A stretch of DNA of 64,000 bases from NCBI GenBank assembly GCA_938075415.1, contig CALJHC010000023.1, forward strand, positions 186,001-250,000, given 5' to 3'. This document shows, one piece after another, positions 17,801 through 32,800 of the stretch. The translations under genes were made by a program, and so were the position numbers. The stretch comes from an uncultured Rubripirellula sp. (GTDB lineage: Bacteria > Planctomycetota > Planctomycetia > Pirellulales > Pirellulaceae). The notes under the pieces were generated by a model that worked only from the letters and a program-made list of their open reading frames with translations, made no database searches and was not told where the DNA came from. The first letter of the stretch is position 1. Each line of letters opens with the position of its first letter.

Positions 17801-20800
17801 CAATAACTTTAGCTTCAGTCGCTGAGACCGATTCAACCGACACGCTTGCCGGACGAAGGGGACTCTCAATGATTGCAAGTCGGATTGCTTCGGCAATCGA
17901 ATCCGCAGAGGTGGCGTCGGTGGGCCGGATCGCGTAATTGTCTTCATCGAATGCGCCCAAGTTGCTGGTTGCGACATCGAATTCAAGCGTCTCTTGCACC
18001 GTACCCAGATCGATCGTGATCGTATCCCCGTCTCGTGTCGTTGGATCCACTGCGGAGGTGTCAATTTCAATGACGGCGCCGCCGTCTATGGTGGTAGTGA
18101 ACAAAGTTCCGCTGCTGGTAATTCCAATGGCCAAGTCATCACCCTTGGCCGAAACACCCGGCAATCCGTCTGGATTTGCATCCACCTTGGTTCCCAGCAT
18201 CAACGTTCCACCCAGAACATGGCGAGGACCATTGTTTGCGGCAGTCGTTGGGTACCGTCCCGCGACACCATAGAGTGGATCGGGTGCATCTCCATAATCG
18301 AAAGATGCAGTCGGCATCAGGATGCTGAACTGCGTTGTGAGATCCGATCGGTTCGGTCTCAGCAAGTTACCCGCCTCATCCTTCACACCTGGCAGGAAGA
18401 AGTTCTCGACATAACCATCCAGATCAGCCACGCCCCCAAAGAATTCGGCATTGGCGACAAAGAAGCTGCTTCCACCACGGTCATCAGCAGTGATCGGAGT
18501 CACCGCTGGTTCACCGTCCACATTCACCGAATTGATCGCACTGATCATGGCGAACTTCATTTCAGTCGTACCAAAGGACGGTGAGTACTGAATCGGAGTT
18601 GCTCCGCCGGGGACACCCGAGAGTTCCAGCGTGGGTGCTGCGGAAATGTCAACAATCGTTCCTGGGATATCATTCAATGTGACGCCGCCAGTGGGCAATC
18701 CTGAAATTGGATCCAGGACAACCACCGCATCCAAGGTTAAACCACCAAGGGTGTTGTTAATGGATGCTGCGAGACTGGTTGCAACATCAGCTGGTGTGCT
18801 ACCGGGTTGGAATGGAACTGCAACATTACCGGCTGCAACACCACCACCACCGGAGGCAGTCTCAAATTCATAGCGGACGGTAGTCGCACCCTGAGTGATC
18901 TCAAGAATTTCACCATCACGAACAATATCTCGCCGCAAAGTTGCTCCACTTAACCCAGAAGCCGGAGTGATTACACCGGTGGGATCAAAAATCCCATTGA
19001 TGTTCACCCGATCCTCCGAAACTCGACCGAGGGACACACGCCCGACGGCCTGGGCCGTTGCTGTGATGCCCGTTCCAGCAGAATTAATGGCGGCAGTAAG
19101 ATTAACAACGATCACGTCCACGGTGTCGAATGAGTTGTAGAGAACCGGTATCGAACCTGGGTAGGTTGGGGCTGTTCCCGCAAGGTTGAACTCAAAGACC
19201 ACATCGTTATCAAGATCATCTTTCAGAACCAGAACACTGCCATCAACGATTCCACCACCACCGACAAGCGGCAAGGCAAGGATTAACGGACCGTTAATCG
19301 CAACTGTTGACGGTCCAGTTACCGACGGTGATCCGGTCACCGACATGGAGTAACCATCAACGTCAAGACCAAGACCTTCTTGGCCGCCGACGGCCAACAA
19401 CCCTCCGTTGATCACCGTAATTTCATCTTGGTTCAATCCGGCCACCGATGTGAGCGACTGCATCGCATTGGCAATCAACGCGGACAACTCATCAGCAGTG
19501 GTTAATCGAGTGACGTCAACTGAGAAGTTGTCAGTGGCAACACCATCATCAATCGTTCCGCCGGAACCATCTTCCTCGTCGGTACGATTGATCTCCAGAA
19601 TGACCGGATCACTATCATCTGAGGGAGAGATTGTAATTGTGTCGCCATCGAGCGGAGGTCGACTAAGACCCACCACTTCCAAACGACCGGACGACACAAT
19701 GGCATCGCCGCTCTCGGGCAGCCCCAGGAAGACCGTACGACCATCTCCTTCAACCGTCGCCTCGATCCCAAGTCCCGATGCGAGAATCGAGTCTCGGATC
19801 GCCGCAGCCACTTCCTCTGCGGTCGTGCTGAATTGGACATCGACCAATCGGTTTTGCGCGGTTCCAACTCCGTCTCCGAGCGTGTCAAATTCGAAACTGA
19901 TAGGCGAGCCGCTGCCGTTATCAAGTCGGAAAGAATCTCCGTCCGAGATTCCACCGGGACCCACGCCGGACTGCGGAACCTGCAGCCCAAGCGTTCTTGA
20001 AAGTTGCTGCAACCCACTCAAGGCGGTAATGGCTGTCGCGCCGGGTTCGCCACCGATGACGACTCGACCACCGAGTACTCGAACATCGATATCAAGTGAT
20101 TCGTCATCAATCTTCGTCTGGATCGCTTCCTCCATGCTCACCGCAATCTCGTTGAGGAAAACTTGCAGATCAACTTCATCAGCGGGTGTTGCCTGAGTTG
20201 GTAGCGGAATCGCTACTGTTCCCGGCAGCGTGGAACCACCAGGTGCGTTAAATTCAAAAATGACCGGGATGTTGATACCATCGTTCAACTGGAACAGGTC
20301 ACCGTCACTGATGCCTCCAATGTCGGTTCCCGCGCGAGGAACAACCAACGTGATTGGCTCAGGGACAAAGAGGGAGTAGCCGGACTCGAATTCAAAGACG
20401 ATTTCTCCGCCCTGGCTATCAACAATGGTCAGCTGATCACCATCGGTAACCTCACTCGCTGCTGGTGCAACCAAAACATCACGATCTTGATTGTTAATCT
20501 CGATGCGATACGAACGATCGTTTTGCCATACCCCTGTTAGAGGCGTCAAAGTGATCAGCTTGCGAGTCTCATCGTAATAGAAGGTGTAGTCCACACCTTC
20601 CGCGAGCAGGCGATCGTTTTCCAATAAGGTCACGTTGGATCCAGCAGGACGCAAGCCTTCAATCACCGGAACAACCACCGTGGAATCATCTAGTCCAATC
20701 CCCGTGAATGGATCCGATGAATCACCATTGTCACGCAGTTGAATACGGAAATCCCGATACACGCCGTCAGCGAGGTTGATCACACTGATCGTTGGGTCCA

Positions 20801-23800
20801 AGTCAATGCCAGCGGCATCGTTATCACGTGGCATCTCAGCTATCGCGATCGGGCCGACAAAGTCCGCCAATTCAACCGAACCACGATCCTTGAAGACTGA
20901 TGCGCCTATTCCTCCCAACGAGGCAAAGTCAGGATGGTCCGCCCGCAGAACGCCAGAAACATCAGAGGTCGGCGCCAGAACATTGGTGACTCCAAGTCCC
21001 ACCGCTTCACGAACTGTGACATAGCCATCTCGCTCAATCAACGAATTAACGGACGAATCAATGATGACCGAACCATACGCTGGCTGAAAGTTGTTTGCTT
21101 CGGGATGCTGCAGCGACAGATCACTTGGCAGTAACGTTAGATTGAAATCATCGTTGCCACCATTGACATTCGATGTCCCATCAAAAAACCCGGTCAAACT
21201 GAAATGATTGACACCAAGGGTGTCTTGAGCAGCAGTGTTGTCCGCCCGTGACGCAAGGTAGACATCCTGGAAAATGTTTCCAACCACAATGACTTCAGAC
21301 GGTTTCGGATGACTCAATGAGGATCCGAAGCTTTCCAATCCAAGAAGCCCATTGGTTCGTTCAACCGCAACGGCCTCGTGAAGATTCATGAAGACGTTAT
21401 TGAGAATCGTTGGGCTGGATCCACCAGCGATCATGATACCCGTTTCGTTGAGCAGTTGATCAGCATCCTCACCAGCGACCGGATCAAGCGTCAGGCCAGC
21501 AGCGATCGCGGCTTCACTAAGCTCGATTCTCGCGACATTCTCAATGAAAGCATAAAGTTCCGTCGTTCCATTGCCTCCGCCGGATTTGTTGTGTCCAAAA
21601 CCAACCAATGCGCCGGTATCTGGATGCGACGTATTGTTGTCGATGGGAATGCCAATTTGCTCAAAGAAGAACCAAGGCATTTCATCCCCGATTCTCGTTT
21701 GACCAGAAGCACCACCAAGGGCGGTTGCTTTCCCTGCCCGAACAGCACCCGGAATCCTTGACTCAGGGAAATTACTCAGGTCGTAGTTCGGTAGAACTGG
21801 CAAACCGAATCCAATCACGCCAAAGGCCAGTTCGATGCCTCTCATCAGATCATGGACTTCACCACTCCCAATCGGAACATTCACCACTCCGCCGCTCACG
21901 CTAGCAGCAGCTCCACCATTGAATCGGAATGTCACCTGATTGGTTCCGTTACCCTGAGGGAAAGCGGCAGGGATATCCTCAATGGTCGTTACCGTGAACG
22001 TCGTGCCGACGAGACCTTGAACTCCAGCCTGATCACGATCACTGTTCCCAGTTCCATTCTCTGCAGTGTCGCCATCAAAACTCATGACGAAAGATCGGGG
22101 AGCATACGATCGCAGTGAAAGGTTGTAGCTTCCCGTTCCACCAAATCCAGGCTGTCGGTTGGAAAGGGTGCGACCGGAGTACGAATTATTACCCTCGGAA
22201 CTGACACCGACAAAATAGACACCTGACTTGGGTGCAACAAAGTCAATGTAGGGATCCTCACCAACTCCGGTTTCGCCATTTCCAGTCAAGACTGGCGGCC
22301 CAACATCGCTGCTGCTGACCGTCCTTGTAACACCATCGGTATCAACAAAGGATTGGACCGTCCCGCTGGCATCAAAAATCTGCATCGCAGTGTTAGGTGC
22401 ACCCGCGCCGGCTGTGTCGATATCCGAGATTAATCGATCACCGACCTCCAAGTAGACGCGATAAAGGTCAACATCGGTTGTCGGAGATTGAAGGCCGCCG
22501 TTGTCACCCAACACAGCTGTCACCGAGTAGTCATCACGATGACTGCCGCTGATTCGAGTGTCCACCGCGTCGATAAACAGATCATTTGGCTCTGCCGCTG
22601 AACCCTCGGTGAACGAGCGAGTCCCATCATCTCCATAGATGGTGTTGTTCACCACGCGAGCGAATGGCTGCGGTGCCTCAGCAACCGGGGCCTGATAACT
22701 CAAAATGTTGGCAGTAACACCAGGAATTCCGCCCTGAACGCTCGGATAAATCCCCGAAGCCCCTTGAATGTACAAAGCGGGGCTGACAATTGCGGGCCCA
22801 ACGGGAGCTCCATCACTGTCCAAAGATCCTGCCGTGTAGATCGGTGCGGTGAGTGATGGACCGACCTCAACTTCAACCAATTCAACCAAACCATTGGTCA
22901 TCAAGATGCTGCCCTGAATCGACTCGCGGATGGCATGCACCATCTCCAATTCGGAATACTCAAGGAGCCGACCAAAATAACTAACCGGCGGGGTGTCGTC
23001 ATTGTGTCGATAGTAGACCGGAACGTGACCATCACGCACCCCGTCACCGCCACCGGTCGCAGCACCACTTCCTTCTGCACCCTCACCAATTTCTTCAAAC
23101 TCAAAGATGACCCGGGTACCGGCAGCATCAATGACAAAGGTGGTCCCGTCCGAGACAGTGTCCCCGGTACCAACCTCAATCACCCAAGGTGCCGTTTGGC
23201 CATCCACTTTGATACCGGCATACTCCGCCTGATCAATGGTGTTGCTCTCGATCACGATACCGGGAGTCAGTCCACCGAGTACCGAATCGTTCAATTCCGG
23301 CAAATTAATGACGCCGCCGGGATGTGCATTGGCGACCTGAGGAGAAAAGTACAGATCAAACACATCGGCAAGGAATGGCAAATCCTGATAGGGAGATGTA
23401 TCTCGTGAACCAGGTTCCGACCAAATACCAATTCCCCGGACATCGCTGATTTGATTGTGTTCAACCAGCACGACACCCTGATTTCGCTCGAAGTTGGTGT
23501 CACCAAAACCATCATAGAAAATCACCGGCATAAGCAGATGACCCTCGGAATCCTGGTTCAGGGGATTCGAACCTAAGGTCGATTCCTCAAAACTGCCAAG
23601 ACGCACGCCAGATAGCGCGAGCCGATCACCGGTTGCCTGGCCACCACCAAGCTCGCTTCCGTCTAGTCCACCGGCAGTGGTTGCCTCAACAGCAATGACC
23701 GATTGACCGTTGATGGAATCCCGAATTTGGCTAGCCAGTTCGGCAGTCGTTGTCACAGCGGTCATGTCCACCCGGATATGACCGAAGCCAATCGACGAAT

Positions 23801-26800
23801 TATTGTCAAATTCAAATACCTGAGTGGAAACACCATCGCTCAGCAGGAACGTATCACCGTCACTGACCAAAACTGGATCAGGAACCACCATTGTCGTTGC
23901 TTGAGTCAAACGATCGTTCGTATCAAAATTATCATCAACGGTAACGTTGAAAACACTTCCACTGGCGAACTCAGTTGCTTTCCGAATCTCAAGTTGATAC
24001 TCACCGTTGTAAGGTGGCTTCGGATCGTTGAATGGATCAATATCGACAAAGCTAGTTCCTTTGACCGCTCGGAAAATCTGCTCACCACGCTCTGCGAAAC
24101 CGACGATCACATCATCAATTCCAAGCCCAGAGCCAGTGATTCCAATCCCGTTGGTGTAGACCACACTCAACTGCAAATTGGTGTGTCCAGCGAACGCACT
24201 TAAGTCAATCCGTTCTTGTTGCCACGATGAATTATCCAACGAGAGGTAAGTGGCAAGTTCAACCGGATCCAATCCATTGTCCAGATTCTCCTGACTTTGC
24301 AGAGTGATGCTCGCCGAGTCATCGATTCCCAGTTCCAGCAAGCGGTTGTAATAGAGATGCGGTTGATCCGCCGCAACATAGTTGGACAAATCAAACGAAT
24401 TCACGGCAGTGAGAATGGACTCTTGTCCCAAGGGAATCAACGCCGTGTTCGCACCGGCCGTCAGTGTGGCGGTGAAATCCACAAGCGCGTTGATTGCATC
24501 AATCACGTCCTGGTAAGTGGCTCCATTGTCTGTTCCAACGAAAACTTGCAACGTTCCGGTAGCGAAGTTGTCGTGGATGACTTGAAGGTCAGGAGAACCC
24601 GGGACCTCCAAGATATCAAATCGGAAACTGGTTCCCGCAGTGTTCTCGATGGTCAAACTGTGGCCACTGGTCACGTTGTTGTAATTTGCAATGGTCCCCA
24701 CTTTCTCTGACACTGCGACCAATGCTGGTAAACGCGAGAACGGGTTAGTGTTCACTAGCGATGCATTGAACTCTGGAAGGTCATCGATGATCGCGACCAG
24801 CGTGCCGTATCGGTTAAGTGATCCCGGCTGTGCAAGGGGGTTGTAAACGATCGTCAAAGTTCGCAAGAACGGGTTGAAGTCTACCGCTGGTGGGACGTCG
24901 TCGGTTTCTGAATCATCAAAGACAACGGTGTAGTCCGACAATCCCGGCGCGGCTGAGGTGATTTCAATGGTGGCGTCGGCCGGCCCAAAGAATCCGACAT
25001 TCGAGACGAAAACGGTCGCCGATTCACCCGCATAGCTGATCGAGAAGTAGCCGCTTTCCAAACCAGCAGGGAAAAGTACGGTTCCGGAAGCGGGATCAAC
25101 GAGGTTGGCCGTGAACCCTGCCGCACCATTGATCGCACCGACTACCGCATTGTAATCCGCATTGGTCGCCGTCGCGGCCAGTGAATTGTAAGTGACCGTC
25201 AGGACACCACCAGCTAGATTCGCGGTCGGCGGGAGATCCAAAGCTGCATCAGCGTCAGCGATATCGAGATACCGAATCTCAGTGGATGCTGGCGGATGAG
25301 TGATCGATATCTCGTCATTACCACTTGTAAACAAAGAGGTAAGTCCCTGCTCGTAGGTCACGCTTGAATCCGAGACCTTACTTCGATCAAACTCAAGGAA
25401 ATCCTCGGCGTTACCAACATCGGCTGTGGTAATGGTTGCCGCCTTGGTGTCAAGCGAAAGTCTCATGACGTAATCACCCGACGACCCGTCGCTGGCAACT
25501 GTGATCTCCGATTCGGGTGGTGTATTACCCTGAACGTAGTTCACAACCGAGTCTTGACCCATTACCGCAATCAGATAAGCACCGCCGAACAAAGGCAATG
25601 TTGCGAACGGATCATTCACCGACAAGCTGCCGAGCATCCCATCCTCAACCATCCCTGAGCCGCCAATGCCACCATTGCCAGTGACGAACACCGCGTTTTG
25701 CGGGCCACCGAAGGCATCGAGACTAAAGACATGAACCTTCGTATCAATCGAAGCTCCAAGATCAAAGCCTCCATCAATGTCGATCGTCAGTGATCCGCCA
25801 CCATCGGGGATGGAGACCTGAAAGAAATCAGCGGCATCCGCATCACTCAAACTTCCATTGACTGACAGATGCGGTATGGCCGTTGATGTATTCTCAGCAC
25901 CACCGAGAAGGGTTGCAACCGTACCGATCGTGTCGGTCTCCACCAAGGACCAGGCTTGTGGGTCAAGATTGGTTGGTGGATCGATGTTCGTATCGTCCGG
26001 GTCGTACTCGTTGGCTGGGTCCGCCGGGGGAGTAATAGGCGGGGTCGGCGTCGGCGCAACGTGGGCAAACACCGTGTCGGTGCCGACACCAGATGGATTC
26101 GGCGCGGTCGTTGTCAAGAAGCCTGCTGGCTTACCGTGACCGAAAATAGAGTCGAAACCTATTCCAAACGCAGTGGTGGGATCATTGACTGTGGAGGCTG
26201 GATCCAATCGATCAAACAAATCACTAACAGTCACCGCATCAACATCCGTGGTGCTCGCTTCATCCTCGAAACGGTCCTCAACCAGTCTCGTGATCGAATT
26301 GATTGGCTCCCTCACGACGTTGCCAAGGTTCAAACTCGATGGCTGTCGATCACTCTCGGTGATCGCAACGTAGTAGGTACCAAAACCACCAAGGCTCGCG
26401 AGAGCAACGGGGCCGACAAACGGGTCGTTCGTCGTTAAGGAACCTCGAACCAGTTTCTCAAGTTCGCTATTTTCACCCAACGCACTGGGTAAATCATCGA
26501 GCACATTGGAGGCAGAACCGAAGAAGATCAGTGAGGGTGCATCGTTGGAGAGTTCTCCGGCTAACGGCGCACCGTCCGCGTCATAGAAAATCGAGATATT
26601 GGTGTCATAACGGTCGTAGCCATCTGCGAAATCAACGTCGAACACCGCCGATTGCACACCGTCGACTTCGAATTGGTAAAAGTCAACATCATCGGCATTG
26701 TAGGCGAACGGATCATTCAAGAAACTCGGTGGGTTTCCGATCGTTCCACCAATACCGATCACGCCTTGGTTATTACTGCTGAGATTACCCACAAACTGCG

Positions 26801-29800
26801 CACCGCTGCCAAGGGCGCCACCAACTGGTGTGTTGTTGTAGGCTTGGAAACCACCGGTCACAAAGTCGGGAGCAAACTCGGCCTGCACCGCAACTTCATT
26901 CTCCTGAGCTTCGCCAAGAAGCGGCGAATTCGACATCAAACCTTGTGCATGGATTCCATGATTGGCGTAACGAATGTTCGCGTATCGGACCAAGCTACCA
27001 GGGAATGCCTGTTCCTCGGTCAGGCGAACCTGCATTCGGTAATGACCACCCGTTACACCGCCGGCTGAATCATCTGGATTCAGCGATGCACTTCGAACGC
27101 GAACAAAGTAAACACTTCGGGCGCTCGGGTCGGTGGAATTACCGGGAAGGGAAAAATGAATCCCCGCGTCTCTCGGGTTATATGATCCGAAATCGGAATA
27201 CAAACCAAAGTCATTTCGATCTGTATAAAACTCGGGATCAACTTGCAGTGAACGAGTTACACCATCATCGAGCGAGTTATCGAAAATGGAAACCTGGGTC
27301 GGATTGGTGGCCGCAGTCTCATCAAAACTATTGTCACTACGAGCAAGCACGACACCATCTGCATCCAAAACCTCAATCACGGTATCAAGAGTGAAGCTCG
27401 TTGAATCAATATCGACCCAAACTGGCGTTCCGGGTGAAGCAGTGAAACTGTAGGCATCCACGTCCGTGGTGCCGCCAAGGTATCCCTGAACTTCGAAACC
27501 TGCACGTCGAGCATGATCAGCAGTGACGACTTCCTTGGCCAGTTCACCAAGATACTGCGCGTTATCAACCGATGCGTTTAACCCAGGAGGCACTTCGGTG
27601 AGCAATTCAAGTTCGGGAAGCACTAAAATATTGTTGTCGTTGCTGAATTGATCCAGCAAGATGCCTCGCCAATCATTGGGCATTGGCCGACTGGAAACAC
27701 CATCTCCATCGTGGTCAGTGAACGAGGATCCGCTCGGTGACATTCCCGCACCAACCGAATCGTCATGAATGCTGGTCAAGACGACCGGAGCACCTGGCAA
27801 GCCAATCACATGAACGGCCCCACCAATGCGATTCGTGTTACCAATTTGCCCGGATGCGGTAAGACCCGTTCCCTCGTGGGCGCTGTTGGGACTTCCAGAA
27901 CCGGTGAACTTCACCACCAAACTTTCATCCGGTCGACTCATCAATCGTAAGCCACCACTGCTGTGGAAATTACCCACTTCAATGTTGTCGAAGATCAGAT
28001 GGGCGATGTCGGTATCATCAAACACCGTTGCAGTCGAAATCAGACCACTACGAACCTCTAAACCCGATAACTGGGAATTGCTGTCGTTTTGGCCGGGACC
28101 CTCAAAGACGATGTTGTCATATCGGTTGTAGCGGATCAGCGGACCATAGTTGTCATCAAGACCACTCAATCGATCGATTTCACCGGTCGAGCGTCCGGGA
28201 TCAACGCGATGATCGGCTCCCATCGATTCGATGTCGATGTTGATGATCGTTCCACGGTTATCATAGAACGTGTTACCAACAACGACCGGCTGGGATCCAC
28301 GAACCATGATGGTTGAGATCGCATCTCGAGCGGCGAACCCGCCGTTGAGAGACAACAAGCCAAATCGGCCAGCAGGACCCGCACCATCTTGCCCGGTATC
28401 ATTGGTTTCAAAACGTGAATGAGTGATTCGGCCTTCGGCCTGCACGAGTTCAACCGGCGCGAAGCCTCGAGCCAAACCGCCACGCAACAGGCTAATTCCA
28501 CCGGCATTGGCAAGCACGACATGGTCAAGGCTAAGTGTCGAATTGGGGCTGGCGTAGATTCCCGACCAGTCACCCCGACTGGCTGCCGTATCGCTGCCAT
28601 CATTATTGGTGTCAAACGTTCCTCCGACACCAAAACGATCGTCAAGCGAACTGGTGAACACGATCGGATTGTTGAGATTGGCCTCAGCGAGCATCTGCGT
28701 TCCATGCTGCAGTTCAATCCGCGAGCCACGCAATTTGACAATCAGCCCAGCATCCATCACCAGCGAGGCATCAAGGCGTCCTCGGATCCCCTGATGGGTT
28801 GGATCAAGGAATGCAGCCTCCTGAGACCCGTCATCGATAAAGCTGATCGAGCCGGCATCAAGCGACGCCACAAGAAAGAAATCACCCGCTGCATCGGCGC
28901 GATACAGTCTTCGAGACACGTAATCCTCTAAGCTGCCAACAGTCGGCAACGCCGTAAACTCTACACTCGCTCCGTTGGTGAATGTGGCGGGAATGGTCGT
29001 CGAGAACGGAAGCGATGCAATTGATTCAAATCCATCAGCATCGACGAACGTGAGCTTGTATTCGTAGGTGTCTCCACCGACCAGCGAGCCGGAGGACAAT
29101 GGCTGCCAAGTCACATTCTGCCATGATGGAATCACACCATCCTCAATGGAACCACCCGGAGCCCCGACGACGGTCAGGTTCTCGGCAACATAGTGAACAA
29201 TGTCTGTGTCGTCGAACCTAGCGGCTACCGTAAACTCTTTCGGTGGATCAACTGGGGTGGTCGTCACGCGGATGAACAACCCGTTGATGCTGTTCTCAAC
29301 AAGCAGGTTGCTGTGGATCTCTGGACCTATTCGATCATAATCCGCGGTGAAAACTCCGCCCTGTTGATATTGAGGTGCTTGAAAACTTGTTTCCTCAAAA
29401 CTATTGGGCGCCGCACTGATTGCTGAATCGGCGCTGAAGGTGATCTGATTGAAGGTCACCGTTGGTCTCATGTCGACAATCTGAACCGGGTTGACCAACT
29501 GCTGCACCGAATCAATCAGTACATTGCTGCCACCGCCGTAACGAATCTCTGCATGATTGACCGTTTGCATGAAGATACCGTCATCTTCACGGTCGCGACG
29601 ACCTTCCGCACGGTCAATATCGCGACGGAAAACAATACCACCCCAATTACCCGGAGACGCGTCAGCGCTAATGCCCGATGATGCCGTGTCAACCAAACGG
29701 TCACGAGTACTCGTGAAAATCACGCTGCCATCGGAATAGCCCACCGTGCTGACCTGATCGTCTTCGCCAAGTAGAGTGGTCTCAATGGGTTGCCCGCTCA

Positions 29801-32800
29801 AACTCAAGTTGATCAGCCGGGGAGTTCCAAGGATCTGCAGAGCGCCGTTACTGCGATCCACTTGAACCGTACTGCTACCGACATTGATGTATGAATTACG
29901 AAGTTTGAAGACCGCACCAGCATCAATCATGGTGGTGACGCCACTGGGCACGTTCATTGCCCGCCCGTCGGTCAAAGCTGAACCACCCGTTTCGGCAGTT
30001 CCGATCTGATAGCTCAAGTTGTCAGATTCAGTTGTCAGATCGTTGTCAAGACCACCGTTGCCAACGATACGAACAATGTCTCCGTACGCGGAGGACCCAA
30101 ACGCGTTGGCCACCGCGGAGTTGCTGACGTTATTAAATGGACGCTCTAAAGTACCCTCAGCAAATGGGCCCGCAATTTTATCCACAAAGATCGTTCGCCC
30201 GATTACTTCCATCCCAGCGAAGTCTGCCGAAAGATCAACACTGCGTTCACCGGAAAATACCAGAACAGGAATTCCGGAGGTGTTATCAACCTCCACCGTA
30301 ACGTCCGTATTAACGGTCTGAATATTGATCTGATCCCTGAGCGCCTCGGCCAACTGCAGCGGTGTGTCGACGAGGGAGTAGACAACTTCGATGCTGCCTG
30401 GTGCGCCATTTCCGGCGGCGGTGACAAATTCGTAATCTCGAACCACACTGCTGCCGCTGGTGATGGTCATGACCTGACCTTCGGTCACCCGTTGACCATC
30501 ACCTTGAACCAAAACCTTTCGCTCAAGTGATCGTGTTTGGAACCAGAAATTGTGGACACCTCCGGGTACCCCATCACCATCACCATCAATCGTTGTGCCA
30601 GGAACACCTTCACGAACACCGTCCTGATCACGAATCACATCAAGTTCATCCACCTGTGGCTCAAACTTCAAATGAAGCTCGTACTCACCTTGTGTCCGGC
30701 CACCGTTGCCAGTGCCTGGAATGGTTGGGTCGTACTGATCGTTACCACTCGCAGCAACACCTAAGTAGTAAACGCCCTCGCCCAAAGAAGCGATGATTCG
30801 TGAATCTTCGCCAAAATAATTATCATTGCGATGAACCTTCTCAATCCCACCACCGGATAACAACAACGGCGAAAACGTCGGCAGGTCAGCCTCACCAATG
30901 TCAGTGTTCGCGTCGCCAACAATCACGGAGGCACGGAAAATGGAACTAGCAAACGGATGGTTGTTGATCGCGTCGACCAAGTCACCCAGAAAAACCTCTG
31001 CGATGTTGGGTCCAAGCCTTGGAAGATCGATCAAAATACCATTGGCAGACGGATTGCCTAATCGGTCCGAGGACTGCAGGACGCGAATGCCTGTGTCACC
31101 TGCAAGGCGATCCGACTGAACAAAGGAAATGGATGAATTATTACCCAATCGCCCCGGCATCAATGATGAAATGCTCAACGCCATATCCGACCCCAGACCA
31201 AGATCGGTCACGATGCCGGCAGAGACCTCTTCAAACAATGTCAACTCGGTGTCCAGCAGACTCGAGTCAGCAAGTCGCTCGGAAAACGTTTCGGCGGTCA
31301 GAGTGCCAACTTGTGTTGGATCGTCCAGATCGACGACAAACTGATAAAGGTCAATATCAACGCTGTCAGTTCGATGCAGGTACTGACCATGCAAAACATC
31401 GTAGTTGTTGGGGAAAACAGGCTCCAAATCCGACAAGCTTTCGATCGAAGCATTGAGGTAACCGGCGCTCAAACCCATGATCGTCGGCGTTGCATCTCCG
31501 GCAGACGTCAAGTCACCAGCATCCGAAGTGGAAAGCAAGTCAGCGGCCGGTTCGAGGCCGAGAAGCAGACCGATTCCGGCGACTGATTTACGCGTGAAAT
31601 CCTCACCATAATCAAGATTGAAATCCGTGGACTTATCAAACACCAACGCCGCATCGGTGTAGCCAAGATTGTTCGGATCAGCCGGGATTCGCAAAGTGGC
31701 GTTGAGAGACAAGTTGAAAGCAGATGTCAAATTGGTGTCCGGACCGAGATCCTCCAACTTTGAATCATCACCAACAGCGAAGGTGATCCCGTCGGATTCT
31801 GTCTCGCGGAATTGAACGCCAATGTTTGCTGACCAAAGACCCAACGCCTCGCGAATCCTTGTCTTCTCCACTTCGGTGATTTGATTGAGGTAATTAACCC
31901 CATCAACGGTGGCAAAGATACCTTGAAAATTATACGCAACGTCCGTCACACCAGCTGCGTCGTCGGCACCAAAATCTGGATTGATGTGAGTAAATCGTTC
32001 GTCACCGCCTGGATCAAAATCGGAACCACGAGGCTGAATCACAACCGTTTGAGGGTCAATGCTCTCGCTCAGCAGGAGACTCGTTAGCTGACCACCCTGT
32101 CCAAAGACACCCACTTGGAATGCCTCTCCAAGGGTGTCACCCACTGCGGAAAGGGTGATAGCAGGTGAATCGATCAAGCGGGATGGCAAGTCAGTGATCG
32201 CCAGATCTGCAGTATTTTGCGGGGTTGCCAGAAGATCGATTTCAGTAACGAGACCGTTCACTGGGTCAGCGATGTAATCAACAAGATCTTGAATCGTGGG
32301 TGAAGCCCCACCAAAGTCGAAAACCACCTCACCACGTGGCCCGACGCCCAGGGTGTGAGACAATCCACCCCCAAGACCGTTAACGAAACTGATTTGGCGA
32401 CCCGTCGATCCCTCCCCAATTCCCGATTGTTCCACAAAACGCAGCTGCAGCCCTTCGACACCAAAGTCAACAACTGCTGAAGCCTCGACTTCGGTTTGCA
32501 GTGGAGGCAAGATCACATCAACTCGATCATCAACTGCGGTTCCGATACGCAATCGGAAGGTCCCGCCCTCGATGGAAACGCCCGAATTTCCGTCGACGTC
32601 CTGTCCAAGCTCATTCAGATCTTGAGCAAAGATTAAGCGTGCCGTGTTGGTCGCCGAATCATAGATCACCTCGTCAGGGTGGTAGAGCGCATCGTCGCTG
32701 TTTCGAACCGTCTCCTGCGTCAACAACAACTGGTAGAACCTAGGATGCTCAGCCGAACGGATCGTTGGATTTCCAGAATCGTCATTCTCAACAAACAACG

